Shown: positions 12,495 through 20,654, numbered from the stretch's first letter. The stretch: 25,693 nt of DNA from JAGORM01 sp050255815 (GCA_050255815.1 JBLMVJ010000044.1:1-25693), one strand, 5' to 3'. Notes: generated from the letters alone by a model not told the origin. Translations and numbers: made by a program.

Positions 12495-12668
12495 TTACTT
12501 AATAATGAATTCTAAGAGTTTGGCAAAGCCAAAATCTACAACCCCTAAATAGACGCCTACAAAAACGCTGATAATGATCACTACTGCAGTGAGCCTGATA
12601 GTTTCCTGTCTGTTGGGCCAGGTAACCTGCAATAATTCAGCTCTTACGCTTTTAATAAACGTCAACAT
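12495..12668 (-). CDS. secE: Preprotein translocase subunit SecE
   Basis: A 57-residue minimal SecE: a short amphipathic cytoplasmic helix (MLTFIKSVRAELLQVTWPNRQET), with the family-typical E-L-x2-V-T-W-P, followed by one membrane helix (LTAVVIIISVFVGVYLGVVDFGF). It clamps SecY in the SecYEG channel. The ATG at 12668 is chosen over a TTG four codons upstream because it gives the standard start. It is the first gene of the operon, about 65 nt from a good promoter, and divergent from galU. Confidence 0.93.
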   Translation of the reverse strand: MLTFIKSVRAELLQVTWPNRQETIRLTAVVIIISVFVGVYLGVVDFGFAKLLEFIIK

Positions 12669-12733
12669 GTTAAAACTCAAATTTCAGACCGCAAGGAAAA
12701 CAATGGAAACTACAATCTGAGGTTGAGGAATTA

Positions 12734-12763
12734 ATTTTACCATAGAGCCTGATTGATTGTAAA
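12734..12763 (-). promoter_or_regulatory. Promoter of secE-nusG-rplK-rplA
   Basis: On the minus strand TTTACA (12758-12763), 18 nt, TAAAAT (12734-12739), leaving a leader of about 60 nt. It is one of the few leadered units in the window. Confidence 0.6.
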
Positions 12764-12828
12764 GAGCCTCGTATATTCCTTCCCTACGTTTCTCTTACTG
12801 TCCTTTTCCCATGTCCATACAGGGTTAA

Positions 12829-12857
12829 TTGACAATTAAACCGTGAAAACCTACAAT
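12829..12857 (+). promoter_or_regulatory. galU promoter
   Basis: A perfect TTGACA (12829-12834), 17 nt, TACAAT (12852-12857). Six nt later is the ATG at 12864, so the mRNA is probably leaderless. This rules out the GTG at 12843 and the ATG at 12858 as starts. Confidence 0.8.
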
Positions 12858-12863
12858 ATGTTC

Positions 12864-13763
12864 ATGTCTAAGATTCGTAAAGCAGTTATTCCGGCAGCAG
12901 GCTTTGGTACCAGATTTCTTCCCCAGACCAAGGCTATGCCTAAAGAAATGCTCCCCATAGTAGATAAGCCTATTGTCCAGTACATAGTTGAAGAACTGGT
13001 AGGTGCCGGCATCACGGATATTATTCTGGTTACCGGATACCACAAGCGCACCATAGAAGACCACTTTGACGCAGCAAATATGGACCTTATAGAAAACCTG
13101 CGGATGGGCGGAGAAAAGAAGCGGCCTCTTTTAGAAGAGATTGAGAAGATATCCGGGATGGCTAACTTTATTTATGTGAGACAAAAAGGTCCGTACGGAA
13201 ATGGGACACCCCTGCTTAACGTCCGCCATATTGTTGGAAATGAGCCGTTTATCTATGCTTTTTCAGACGATTTTATTTCTGCGGAGCCTAAATCCCGTTT
13301 CCGGCAAATGATAGAACTCTTTGATGAATTTGGTTGTTCTATCCTTTCTTCAATAAAGGCAGTAAAGGATGAAGATTATGACCGGTACGGTTTTGCAGGC
13401 GGAGAAGAAATCCGGGAAGGCGTGATAGACGCAAAGACTATTATAGAAAAGCCGGGGAAAGCTTCAGCCCCTTCAAGCCTGGCAAATGTTTCCAGCTCTT
13501 TGTTTACCCCGGATATTTTTAAATACCTTGACCAGGCACAGGAAAATCTTCAGGAAGGTGATGAGCTTTACTATAATGATGCATTAAAATTAATGCTTGA
13601 GGATGGGCATAAGGTGATAGCAGCTGAGATAATAAACGGGAAGTATTATGATACGGGGAATAAGCTGGAATATATGAAAACCGTTGTGGAATTCGCCCTC
13701 AAGCATCCTGAAATAAATGGTACGTTCCGCGACTTTCTCCATAACCTTTTGAAAGAATCCTGA
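12864..13763 (+). CDS. galU: UTP-glucose-1-phosphate uridylyltransferase (GalU)
   Basis: A 299-residue nucleotidyltransferase of the bacterial GalU type, which makes UDP-glucose from UTP and glucose-1-phosphate for cell-envelope glycans. The N-terminus MSKIRKAVIPAAGFGTRFLP holds the nucleotide-binding G-x-G-T-R, followed by the conserved KAMPKEMLPIVDKPIVQYIV. Later come the product-binding segments GNGTPLLNVRHIV and AFSDDFI (the metal-binding Asp of the GalU fold) and IIEKPG with VSSSLFTPDIF. The start follows from the promoter 6 nt upstream. It is divergent from the secE operon and converges with the acyltransferase gene 12 nt away. Together with the GalT-like enzyme it implies UDP-sugar interconversion. 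Confidence 0.95.
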   Translation: MSKIRKAVIPAAGFGTRFLPQTKAMPKEMLPIVDKPIVQYIVEELVGAGITDIILVTGYHKRTIEDHFDAANMDLIENLRMGGEKKRPLLEEIEKISGMANFIYVRQKGPYGNGTPLLNVRHIVGNEPFIYAFSDDFISAEPKSRFRQMIELFDEFGCSILSSIKAVKDEDYDRYGFAGGEEIREGVIDAKTIIEKPGKASAPSSLANVSSSLFTPDIFKYLDQAQENLQEGDELYYNDALKLMLEDGHKVIAAEIINGKYYDTGNKLEYMKTVVEFALKHPEINGTFRDFLHNLLKES

Positions 13764-13775
13764 GTATAAATAGGC

Positions 13776-14990
13776 TTAGGGTGTTTCTTCTGCGTTTTGA
13801 GAACGTTTCCTTGCCGCATCCAGTTTACTTTGAATAAATTGTTCTGTTACCTCTATTTTCCTGGATCCTAATAACGGTCCGGCAATATTTGCAACGTCTT
13901 GTGCCAGAAGGTCAGGATATGCTTTTACATAGTAATCAAGTGCTCCTTTGCCTTCTTCCGGTTTTTCAGATAGTCTTCCATTCGCGTTCTCCAGAGAGCG
14001 TTGTTCAAACCGTTCTATGATCTCCCTGCGCATTTGGGCATCTTGTGCTGCTTCTTGTGCCTTCCGCTCATTGCTTTGAGCCAGATATTTCCGGTATGCC
14101 CTGAGTTCTCTTAACTGAGGAGAAAGATATCTGGGATCTACTAATTCTGTCATGATGTCCCTTACTGCCCAGGAATCCAGTTCCTGTATCTTCCCTGCGC
14201 GGGCAACAGCATCTTCCAGCGTATAGAATGGACCAAATTTTACCCGGTTCAACCTGAACAGGTCTAAGCCGCCTTTTTTGTCCGGCTTTTTGTCTCCGGC
14301 TGCTGTTGACACGTCTACAAAAAGGATCCCAACGTGTTGAATTCTTTTCCGTTTTACCAGTGCCGCCATATTGCCCAGTGTCCGTTCACCCTGCTTAACA
14401 TCAGGCAAGAGGGGAGACCGCTCAGACTGTGTTGGGAGATATACAACTCCTCCTTGTTTTAGTGCACTTTCTGCTGAAGCTGCAAATTGCACAAAACCGG
14501 TGTTTTCCTCCGGTAGTTCATGTACCAGCCGTTCCCTTACGGCGTCCGGAGTTTGCACCGGCCCAATTTTAGAAAGAAGGGTTTTTTTGTTGATCTTTGC
14601 TTTCCGTTTTTTGAGCGTGCTTTCCGTGACAATAGGATTTATGCCTACTCCTGCGTGTTCTACAACCTTTGCAAGATCTATACCAAGTAACTTTTTCTGG
14701 TGGTCTCCTATGGGAAATTCAAATTGGGTTCCTTTCAGGGCGCCATCTGCGGCGTTATAGAGTGCTAACAGTACTGCCAGTGGGTCAATTCTGCTCCGGT
14801 GTTTAGAAAACAGGATAAGAGATCCGCCGTTTGCCACATGAGTTAATGCTTCTTCCAGGCCGGTGTGTTCTGAGGGAGTAACTTCAGTGCGGACAATGGG
14901 ATTTAAGACACGTCTCCACGCTTCCCTTATTTCCTGCCCGGCCAGGTTTTGTCTAAAAGGAATCCCGCCTTCTTTCTGTTCAACTGCCAT
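13776..14990 (-). CDS. PlsC-like acyltransferase with long helical C-terminus
   Basis: A 404-residue protein. The catalytic H-x4-D is His64-x4-Asp69 (SKHRSRIDP), and GGVVYLPTQSERSP further on resembles the glycerolipid acyltransferase motif III (usually FPEGTRS), although the Glu-Gly is replaced. The core to about residue 290 is acyltransferase-like; the remaining ~110 residues are charged and helical (ERKAQEAAQDAQMRREIIERF). There is no clear membrane helix. It may acylate lysophosphatidate or another acceptor; with CPR cells often lacking full lipid synthesis, the substrate is uncertain. Its ATG is 6 nt from a -10 box, so it is leaderless. Confidence 0.65.
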   Translation of the reverse strand: MAVEQKEGGIPFRQNLAGQEIREAWRRVLNPIVRTEVTPSEHTGLEEALTHVANGGSLILFSKHRSRIDPLAVLLALYNAADGALKGTQFEFPIGDHQKKLLGIDLAKVVEHAGVGINPIVTESTLKKRKAKINKKTLLSKIGPVQTPDAVRERLVHELPEENTGFVQFAASAESALKQGGVVYLPTQSERSPLLPDVKQGERTLGNMAALVKRKRIQHVGILFVDVSTAAGDKKPDKKGGLDLFRLNRVKFGPFYTLEDAVARAGKIQELDSWAVRDIMTELVDPRYLSPQLRELRAYRKYLAQSNERKAQEAAQDAQMRREIIERFEQRSLENANGRLSEKPEEGKGALDYYVKAYPDLLAQDVANIAGPLLGSRKIEVTEQFIQSKLDAARKRSQNAEETP

Positions 14991-14996
14991 GAGGGG

Positions 14997-15025
14997 ATTC
15001 TAGCAAGTTACCCAGAGTAATACAA
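14997..15025 (-). promoter_or_regulatory. Promoter of the acyltransferase gene
   Basis: On the minus strand TTGTAT (15020-15025), 17 nt, TAGAAT (14997-15002), 6 nt before the ATG. Confidence 0.7.
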
Positions 15026-15105
15026 GCTGTTAAAAAAAGACTTCTATTTCAATGAAAAGAGAAGTTCCGAGTGTAGCTCGGCTGTAGTTTTAACGGCGTA
15101 AAACT

Positions 15106-15114
15106 TGATATAAT
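15106..15114 (+). promoter_or_regulatory. argS extended -10 promoter
   Basis: TGA-TATAAT (TATAAT at 15109-15114) without a clear -35, 7 nt before the ATG at 15122. It predicts a leaderless mRNA. Confidence 0.65.
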
Positions 15115-15121
15115 TCAAAGT

Positions 15122-16882
15122 ATGGAAAGCCCAAGGGATCACATCGGAGCTAAATTAAAAAAAATAGTTACAGACCTAAAATTCGAAAAACCACCTACAA
15201 TCAAAGAGATTGATGATTCTCGATTTGGAGACTATTTTTCTAATGTTGCTATGCAAGCTTTTAAATTAGTGAAGGCAAATATTGAAGGAACCTATTTGCA
15301 TACAGATTATGGCTTAGCTAGAGACCCTTTAGATATGGCTGAAAAGATTAAAAATGCATTTGGTGAAGATGAGATAGTCTCGAAAATAGAAGTAGCTAAA
15401 CCAGGTTTTATTAACTTTTACCTTTCCCAAAAATCACTTGTTGAAAATTTGAACCTTATTCTTCAGCAAAAAGAGAACTTTGGTCAATCTGCAATCCTAC
15501 GGAACATGAAAGTGATGGTGGAGTTTACGGACCCAAATCCGTTGAAGGAATTCCATATAGGCCACCTATATAGTAATGCGGTAGGGGAAAGCATAGCCCG
15601 GTTAACAGAATCCCAGGGAGCAGAAGTCTGGCGGGCAAATTACCAGGGAGATGTAGGAATGCACGTTGCCAAAGCCCTATGGGGGATCATGCACCATGAG
15701 CTTAAAATGGAGGAGGCAGAAGGTAAACCGCTTCTGGAGCGCGCAAAGTTTCTGGGTGAAGCATATGCATTAGGAGCAAAAGCTTATGAGGAAGATGAAG
15801 CTGCAAAACAGGAGATTGTCTCCCTTAACAAAAAGGTGTATGAGAAAGATCCTGAAGTATATCCGTTGTATGAAAAAGCCCGGCAGTGGAGCCTGGATTA
15901 TTTTGAAACCATTTACCAGCGGTTAGGTACCACATTTAAGCGGTATTATTTTGAGTCAGAAGCAGGACCGGTGGGCATGGAGATAGTAAAGGAGCACATA
16001 GGTGATGTGTTCCAGGAAGAAGGCGGCGCAGTAATTTTCCCTAAAGAAAAATCAGGCCTGCATACACGTGTCTTTATTAACTCACTCGGTTTACCAACGT
16101 ATGAAGCAAAAGAGTTGGGCCTGGCCCCAACTAAATATAAAGATTTTCCCTATGACCTTTCCATTATTATTACCGGCAATGAAATTAATGAGTACTTTAA
16201 AGTGTTGTTAAAAGCGCTTTCCCTGATCCGTCCAGAATTAGCAGAGAAGACAAAACATTTATCCCACGGTATGGTGAGGCTCCCATCAGGCAAAATGTCC
16301 AGCAGGACCGGGGATGTAATAACCGGTGAATGGCTCTTACAGGAAACAAAACAGAAGTTAGAGGAAGCATACCCTGATATGGCCCAGGATGTTGCAGAAA
16401 AACTTGCAGTAGGTGCAGTAAAATATGCACTCCTCAAAGGAACCATAGGACAGGATATTACTTTTTCATTTGAAGAATCTATAAATTTGCATGGGAATTC
16501 CGGCCCGTATGTCCAGTATACCCACGCCAGGACCCAAAGCGTCCTAGAGAAAGCAGGTGGCACGTGGCAAGTAGCAAGTGGTCAAGAAAACTACACGCCA
16601 CACGCCACAAGCTACCAGCAGGAGGAGTTGGATCTGCTCCGGATGTTGGTTCATTTCCCTGAAATAGTAGAAGAATCCGCAGAAAAATTCTCACCCAACC
16701 ATGTCTGCACGTATCTTTTTGAACTATCCCAGGCGTTTAATCTGTTCTATGAAAAACATAGGGTTTTAAATGCGGAGAATGATGAAGCTAAGAATTTCAG
16801 AATTGCGTTAACCGCGGGCGTAGGGCACGTGTTGAAAAATGGCCTGCACCTCTTAGGAATCCAAGCCCCCCAGAAGATCTAG
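15122..16882 (+). CDS. argS: Arginyl-tRNA synthetase
   Basis: A 586-residue class I synthetase that charges tRNA-Arg. The N-terminal tRNA-recognition (Arg_N) domain covers about residues 1-90. The catalytic HIGH motif is at 145-148 (KEFHIGHLYSN). The KMSKS loop is GKMSSRTGD near residue 390. The C-terminal anticodon-binding helical domain begins near 465 (GPYVQYTHARTQSVL). Two oddities: codons in the first ~125 residues are more AT-rich with GCT for most alanines, unlike the remainder, and residues about 480-498 (GTWQVASGQENYTPHATSY) are encoded by a heptamer array that seems to have inserted into the anticodon-binding domain. The start is set by the promoter 7 nt upstream. The stop overlaps the convergent gene by 4 nt. 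Confidence 0.96.
   Translation: MESPRDHIGAKLKKIVTDLKFEKPPTIKEIDDSRFGDYFSNVAMQAFKLVKANIEGTYLHTDYGLARDPLDMAEKIKNAFGEDEIVSKIEVAKPGFINFYLSQKSLVENLNLILQQKENFGQSAILRNMKVMVEFTDPNPLKEFHIGHLYSNAVGESIARLTESQGAEVWRANYQGDVGMHVAKALWGIMHHELKMEEAEGKPLLERAKFLGEAYALGAKAYEEDEAAKQEIVSLNKKVYEKDPEVYPLYEKARQWSLDYFETIYQRLGTTFKRYYFESEAGPVGMEIVKEHIGDVFQEEGGAVIFPKEKSGLHTRVFINSLGLPTYEAKELGLAPTKYKDFPYDLSIIITGNEINEYFKVLLKALSLIRPELAEKTKHLSHGMVRLPSGKMSSRTGDVITGEWLLQETKQKLEEAYPDMAQDVAEKLAVGAVKYALLKGTIGQDITFSFEESINLHGNSGPYVQYTHARTQSVLEKAGGTWQVASGQENYTPHATSYQQEELDLLRMLVHFPEIVEESAEKFSPNHVCTYLFELSQAFNLFYEKHRVLNAENDEAKNFRIALTAGVGHVLKNGLHLLGIQAPQKI
16559..16614. repeat. Heptamer array inside argS (8 units)
   Basis: Eight 7-nt units in exact register: GGCACGT, GGCAAGT, AGCAAGT and so on, then CACGCCA twice and CAAGCTA. 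The second half is the reverse complement type of the first. It is read through in frame by argS. Confidence 0.75.
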
Positions 16883-17325
16883 CGCCTTCTGAGTTGATTG
16901 AAAATAAAAAAGCCATTTCTTGGCTCCAAATCCTGTCCGTTCTTGTGGGACTCAGAAATTCTTGCTACCTTTTTAGCCCACTGTCCTTCTAAATATTCTT
17001 GGGTAAAGTCTGACCTGAGAATTACTACCCCCAGCCTTGCCAAATACTCCTGCAATTTAGGCCGTCCCAAATGCAATCTTCTTAAAAGAGTATCATATGC
17101 TAAATCCATTTCCTTTGCGGTCTTAAGGACTAATATGTTGACACTCCTGCTGTCTCCATCATCAAAGCTCACCTGAGCTTCCAATAGGTCCTGATAGCCA
17201 AATACTTTTGGTTTTCTTGCAAAGTGTACACCTGAAACATGAGGCTGTTTAGCTAAAATCTGCGCAACACGTTGAGGCGTGTGAGTCTCTCGGGAGTCAA
17301 TCCTGGGATGCGGTGCTTCTACCAT
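16879..17325 (-). CDS. Hypothetical protein, basic, no recognised family
   Basis: A 148-residue soluble protein rich in Arg, Lys and His (ARKPKVFGYQDLLEAQVSFDDGDSR, RRLHLGRPKLQEYLARLG). There is no signal peptide or membrane helix. A central beta-type stretch (RSVNILVLKTAKEMDLAYDTLL) and a C-terminal helix-rich part suggest a compact alpha/beta fold, perhaps nucleic-acid-binding, but this is guesswork. The start is supported by a leaderless promoter (TTGAAT-N17-TATTAT) whose -10 ends 6 nt before the ATG. It converges with argS and their stop codons overlap by 4 nt. Confidence 0.75.
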   Translation of the reverse strand: MVEAPHPRIDSRETHTPQRVAQILAKQPHVSGVHFARKPKVFGYQDLLEAQVSFDDGDSRSVNILVLKTAKEMDLAYDTLLRRLHLGRPKLQEYLARLGVVILRSDFTQEYLEGQWAKKVARISESHKNGQDLEPRNGFFIFNQLRRR

Positions 17326-17331
17326 GGCGGA

Positions 17332-17360
17332 ATAATATCATAGGGATAGTTTAAATTCAA
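17332..17360 (-). promoter_or_regulatory. Promoter of the 148-residue hypothetical gene
   Basis: On the minus strand TTGAAT (17355-17360), 17 nt, TGA-overlapping TATTAT (17332-17337), 6 nt before the ATG. Confidence 0.65.
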
Positions 17361-17402
17361 TTTTTAATTGTAGGCATAAAATGAGCACAAAAATATCCCA
17401 TA

Positions 17403-17431
17403 TTGAAGGAAAAAGAAGGGTATGAGATAAT
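17403..17431 (+). promoter_or_regulatory. Promoter upstream of the M16 peptidase gene
   Basis: TTGAAG (17403-17408), 17 nt, GATAAT (17426-17431) with TGA before it. The first ATG downstream (17436) opens a 14-codon ORF, MAHCGFKDPNVLPR, stopped by the TAA inside the palindrome at 17472-17487. Confidence 0.5.
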
Positions 17432-17464
17432 GAGCATGGCTCATTGCGGATTTAAAGATCCTAA

Positions 17465-17500
17465 TGTCCTCCCCCGATAAATCGGGGTCCGGTCCTAAAT
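17465..17500. repeat. REP-like palindrome in the M16 leader
   Basis: CCCCGAT-AA-ATCGGGG (17472-17487) is flanked by GTCCTCC on the left and GTCCGGTCCTAA on the right. The flanks are the same as in the 61-bp repeats at 650-735, but the core differs. Confidence 0.65.
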
Positions 17501-17530
17501 GGAGCAAGCTAAGGTTTCTAAGTTCAGCTT

Positions 17531-18802
17531 ATGAAATATACGTTAACTACATTAGAAAACGGTTTAAAAGTGGTATTAGTACCCATAGAAGAAATGGGTT
17601 CTGCAACTACACTGGTGATGGTAGGAGCAGGTTCCCGCTATGAAAACCGCAAGAACAGCGGTATCTCGCACTTTTTAGAGCACATGGCCTTTAAAGGCAC
17701 TAAAACCAGGCCTACGGCCCGGGAAATTTCCACACTGGTAGATGGTATAGGTGCAGAATCAAATGCGTTTACCGGAAAAGAGTTGACTGGTTACTATATT
17801 AAATCTTCCTTTGAACATGTTAACCTCTCATTAGATATTCTTTCAGACATGCTTTCCAACCTCCTTTTAGACCCGCAGGAAATAAATAAGGAAAAAGGCG
17901 TGATTTTGGAAGAAATTAATTTATATGAAGATACCCCTTCCCGCAAAATTGGCGATTTGTTTGAAACACTGTTGTATGAAGATACACCTATGGGGTGGGA
18001 TATTGCAGGCTCTAAGAGCGTCATTAAAGGAATCACCAGAGATGATTTTGTAAGCTATATGCAAAGCCTTTATTCTGCAGATAACATGTGCCTGGTAGTT
18101 GCAGGAAAGTTTGATAATGACCACATACTGGAAGTAGTTGAAAAGAAATTTGGCGGTCTTAAAAAATTCCCTACCGGTTCTTTTGAAAAAGCGGTTGACG
18201 TCCAGAACGGTCCAAAGGTTCTGTTGAAGCATAAAAAAACAGAGCAGTCCCACTTTGGGCTGGGGGTGAGGACCGTAGGATTGCCTGATAAAAAAGAGAA
18301 CTATGTGCTTTCAGTCCTGGCATCTATCTTAGGTGGGGGTATGTCTTCCCGGCTGTTCCATGAAGTGCGTGAAGCCCGCGGCCTTGCATATTATGTCAGG
18401 GCATATTCTGAAAATTATAAAGACGTAGGATATCTGGCTGCTTTTGCAGGGGTAGACCCGGCCAGAATTGATGAAGCTATAAAAGTGGTCCGTGATGAGC
18501 TGTTGAAAATAGGGTCTGATGGGGAGATAACCCAGGAAGAGTTAAAGAAAGCAAAAGAATTTATGAAAGGCCATTTTGTCCTGGATTTAGAAGATACGCG
18601 TTCTGTTGCCGGACACTATGCAACTGATTTAACCCTGGAGGGAAAGATGGAGAACCCTGATGAGGTGCTTTCCCAGATTGATGCGGTAACGCTGGAAGAA
18701 GTGCAGGCAGCTGCCAGAAAATACATAGCGCCGGAAAACATGAACCTGGTTATTATAGGGGATTTTGAAGACCAGACGCGTTTTGAGCATCTCCTCAAGT
18801 AA
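17531..18802 (+). CDS. M16 family zinc peptidase (pitrilysin/processing-peptidase type)
   Basis: A 423-residue protein with the inverted zinc motif H47-F-L-E50-H51 (GISHFLEHMAFKGT) and the third ligand among E127/E128 (VILEEINLYED). The N-terminal active M16 domain is followed by the C-terminal inactive domain with the R/Y substrate-binding segment (SSRLFHEVREARGLAYYVRA). At about 420 residues it fits the bacterial single-chain peptidases related to mitochondrial processing peptidase; the substrate is unknown. No signal peptide is seen, so it is probably cytoplasmic. The ATG at 17531 gives the family-typical MKYTLTTLENGLKVVL start. A 100-nt leader with a mini-ORF and a palindrome precedes it. 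Confidence 0.93.
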   Translation: MKYTLTTLENGLKVVLVPIEEMGSATTLVMVGAGSRYENRKNSGISHFLEHMAFKGTKTRPTAREISTLVDGIGAESNAFTGKELTGYYIKSSFEHVNLSLDILSDMLSNLLLDPQEINKEKGVILEEINLYEDTPSRKIGDLFETLLYEDTPMGWDIAGSKSVIKGITRDDFVSYMQSLYSADNMCLVVAGKFDNDHILEVVEKKFGGLKKFPTGSFEKAVDVQNGPKVLLKHKKTEQSHFGLGVRTVGLPDKKENYVLSVLASILGGGMSSRLFHEVREARGLAYYVRAYSENYKDVGYLAAFAGVDPARIDEAIKVVRDELLKIGSDGEITQEELKKAKEFMKGHFVLDLEDTRSVAGHYATDLTLEGKMENPDEVLSQIDAVTLEEVQAAARKYIAPENMNLVIIGDFEDQTRFEHLLK

Positions 18803-18843
18803 TTTTGTTTGATTCTTCTTCCTAAGTATGGTACGGTAAGTCC

Positions 18844-19758
18844 ATGGATTCCCGGTCAGAAGGAGTATACGCCAGTTTTTCCAAAGATACATCAAGTTTC
18901 TCCGATGTAAAGTCTATGGCTAATGAGCTTGCTGTTTTTCAGCGTGCCCACGCATTAGTTGCCGGCGGTTTGACTTGGCATGAAGGGGGGAGAAAAACAC
19001 CGGAGGAGAATAAGGACAGGGCAGAGATAGAATCTGCAGCACTTGAATTAAAGTATCCACAGCTAACGCTTATTCCTATGTTTCCTTCTTTATACAGATA
19101 CCTCAGAACAGAAGAGCTGAATAGGGCTCTGTCCCGGGGTGGTGATATATTGCTGATAGGAAGCGGGACAACTATGTATGAAGTCCTTTCCCTTACCGTA
19201 GAGCAGCCTTCCCAGCAAGATGTGGAACATGTTTTCTCAGAATTTGGCACCAGGGTAAATAATCTTTATGCAAGACGAAGTGAAATAGTCCATCACCCTG
19301 ACGCGGTTGAGAAAGTACCACTGCTTCCCCATAAGGTACAAGCGTATGAACCGGATACAAGACAGACAGAAAGGTTCAGAGAGGCAAATGCCGTATTTGG
19401 AACAGAAACGGTAATTGCAAGCATAGGAATTCAAGAAGGATATGGGCAGGTGTCAGATAGTAGATTTGACAATGTTGCTTTAAACAGGACGGATCCTGCA
19501 GTCTTTCAATCAACGCCGGAAATGATGAGGATGCTTATGGATTTAGTAAAGCCTGGAGGAAGTTTTGTCGTGACTATTGGGACCGGAAAAACTCCTGAGG
19601 AACTTACCGGAAGAAAAGCTTTTCTTGAAGAAACCGCAAAGATGCTGCCGGAAGCCGGGCTTACCATTACCTCAAGGCTCCCCATGTCTTTTGAAAAACA
19701 GAGGAAAAGACAATTCGGCTCAGAGGTGGTGGGGGGTGTAATAGGCAGGAGAATATGA
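18844..19758 (+). CDS. Probable SAM-dependent methyltransferase-like protein
   Basis: A 304-residue soluble protein. GGDILLIGSGTTMYEVLSL (about residues 98-116) resembles the glycine-rich motif I of Rossmann-fold methyltransferases, and MDLVKPGGSFVVTIGTGKTPEEL (about 228-250) resembles the post-motif III region. Motif II is not clear and the middle section (EPDTRQTERFREANAVFG) may be an insertion. The N-terminal ~80 residues look like an added helical domain. A weak TTTGAT-N18-TACGGT box ends 6 nt before the ATG. Its stop overlaps the next gene's ATG by 4 nt (ATGA), so the two are translationally coupled. Substrate unknown. Confidence 0.6.
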   Translation: MDSRSEGVYASFSKDTSSFSDVKSMANELAVFQRAHALVAGGLTWHEGGRKTPEENKDRAEIESAALELKYPQLTLIPMFPSLYRYLRTEELNRALSRGGDILLIGSGTTMYEVLSLTVEQPSQQDVEHVFSEFGTRVNNLYARRSEIVHHPDAVEKVPLLPHKVQAYEPDTRQTERFREANAVFGTETVIASIGIQEGYGQVSDSRFDNVALNRTDPAVFQSTPEMMRMLMDLVKPGGSFVVTIGTGKTPEELTGRKAFLEETAKMLPEAGLTITSRLPMSFEKQRKRQFGSEVVGGVIGRRI

Positions 19759-20507
19759 CCTTGAAGATTCTTCAACTGAACATTTGGAATGGGGGGAAAT
19801 TGTGGGGGAACCTGGAAGCTTTTTTAAAAGACAATTCCTTTGATATTCTATTTTTCCAGGAGGTTTTTAACGGGCATGGGCAGGTGCCAAACAGGTACAA
19901 AACGCTTGAATTATTTAAGGATATGTTCCCCGGGTATTACTCACATTTTGCGCCTTCCTTTGGTGATATAGGGGAGTACGGCGCTATAGACCGCGGGAAC
20001 GCTATCTTTTCTAAATTTCCTATTACGTCTTCTGATATTATTTTCTTTGACTTACCATACCGTGTTTTTGAAGAGCAGAAGCAGCGGGATTTTGAACAGA
20101 CGCCGCGTGCTTTAGAGTACTGTGAAGTTGATTTAGGAAAGACTCGGGTAAATTTATTTAACCACCACGGGATTTGGGGGCACCATGGGGATGATACTCC
20201 CCGGCGTTTAGAGATGGGAAAAACCATTGTCAGGCACATAAGAAATAAAGAAAACGTGATTTTGGCCGGGGATTTTAATTTAAACCCTGACACGGAAACA
20301 GTGCGGATGGTTGAAAAGGAGCTGGAGAGTGTATTCTCAAATACATTACCAAGCACATTTAACATGAAGCGGAAAGATGATCCCGGTTATGCAACAGCAA
20401 AAGTAGACATGCTGTTTGTGAGTAAAAACATAAAAGTTTTAGAGAAAGACTGTCCGCAGGTAGATGTCTCAGACCATTTTCCCCTCACAGCCGTACTCGA
20501 AGTATGA
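19755..20507 (+). CDS. Endonuclease/exonuclease/phosphatase (EEP) family hydrolase
   Basis: A 250-residue protein with the DNase I-like order of motifs: LQLNIWNG near the N-terminus, FFQEV (metal-binding Glu, about residue 36), NHHGIWG, GDFNLNP (catalytic Asp/Asn, about 172-178) and the terminal SDHFPL (Asp-His pair, about 238-243). Such proteins cleave phosphodiesters in nucleic acids, inositol phosphates or sphingomyelin; the LQLNIW...FFQEV pattern does not decide the substrate. No signal peptide is present. AGGAG precedes the ATG, which overlaps the stop of the methyltransferase-like gene by 4 nt. A decamer array begins over its stop codon. Confidence 0.88.
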   Translation: MTLKILQLNIWNGGKLWGNLEAFLKDNSFDILFFQEVFNGHGQVPNRYKTLELFKDMFPGYYSHFAPSFGDIGEYGAIDRGNAIFSKFPITSSDIIFFDLPYRVFEEQKQRDFEQTPRALEYCEVDLGKTRVNLFNHHGIWGHHGDDTPRRLEMGKTIVRHIRNKENVILAGDFNLNPDTETVRMVEKELESVFSNTLPSTFNMKRKDDPGYATAKVDMLFVSKNIKVLEKDCPQVDVSDHFPLTAVLEV

Positions 20508-20596
20508 AATTTGAAACTGATAGAAATTTGCTTCGCGAAACTCCTGGAAATTAATTGTAATTTCAACTAGTTTCTATTAATTTCTTCCACATTTCC
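20506..20596. repeat. Decamer GAAATT array
   Basis: GAAATTTG units at 20506 and 20523, then six 10-nt units in exact register from 20537 to 20596, switching from GAAATT to AATTTC orientation at about 20557. It is related to 141-203 and 10364-10433. Confidence 0.65.
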
Positions 20597-20612
20597 TTAA
20601 CACGTTAACCTC

Positions 20613-20654
20613 TCTTATACCTGATACTTAATACTTTATACTCAATACTTAATT
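20613..20654. repeat. Heptamer array abutting a stop codon (6 units)
   Basis: Six units of the CTTAATA/CTCAATA type, ending exactly where the stop codon (20655-20657, minus strand) of the CAP-domain gene begins. Confidence 0.75.

Noticed and set aside
12843..12863. GTG at 12843 as the galU start
   Set aside because: It lies inside the promoter spacer; the -10 ends at 12857 and the family start MSKIRKAVIP is at 12864.
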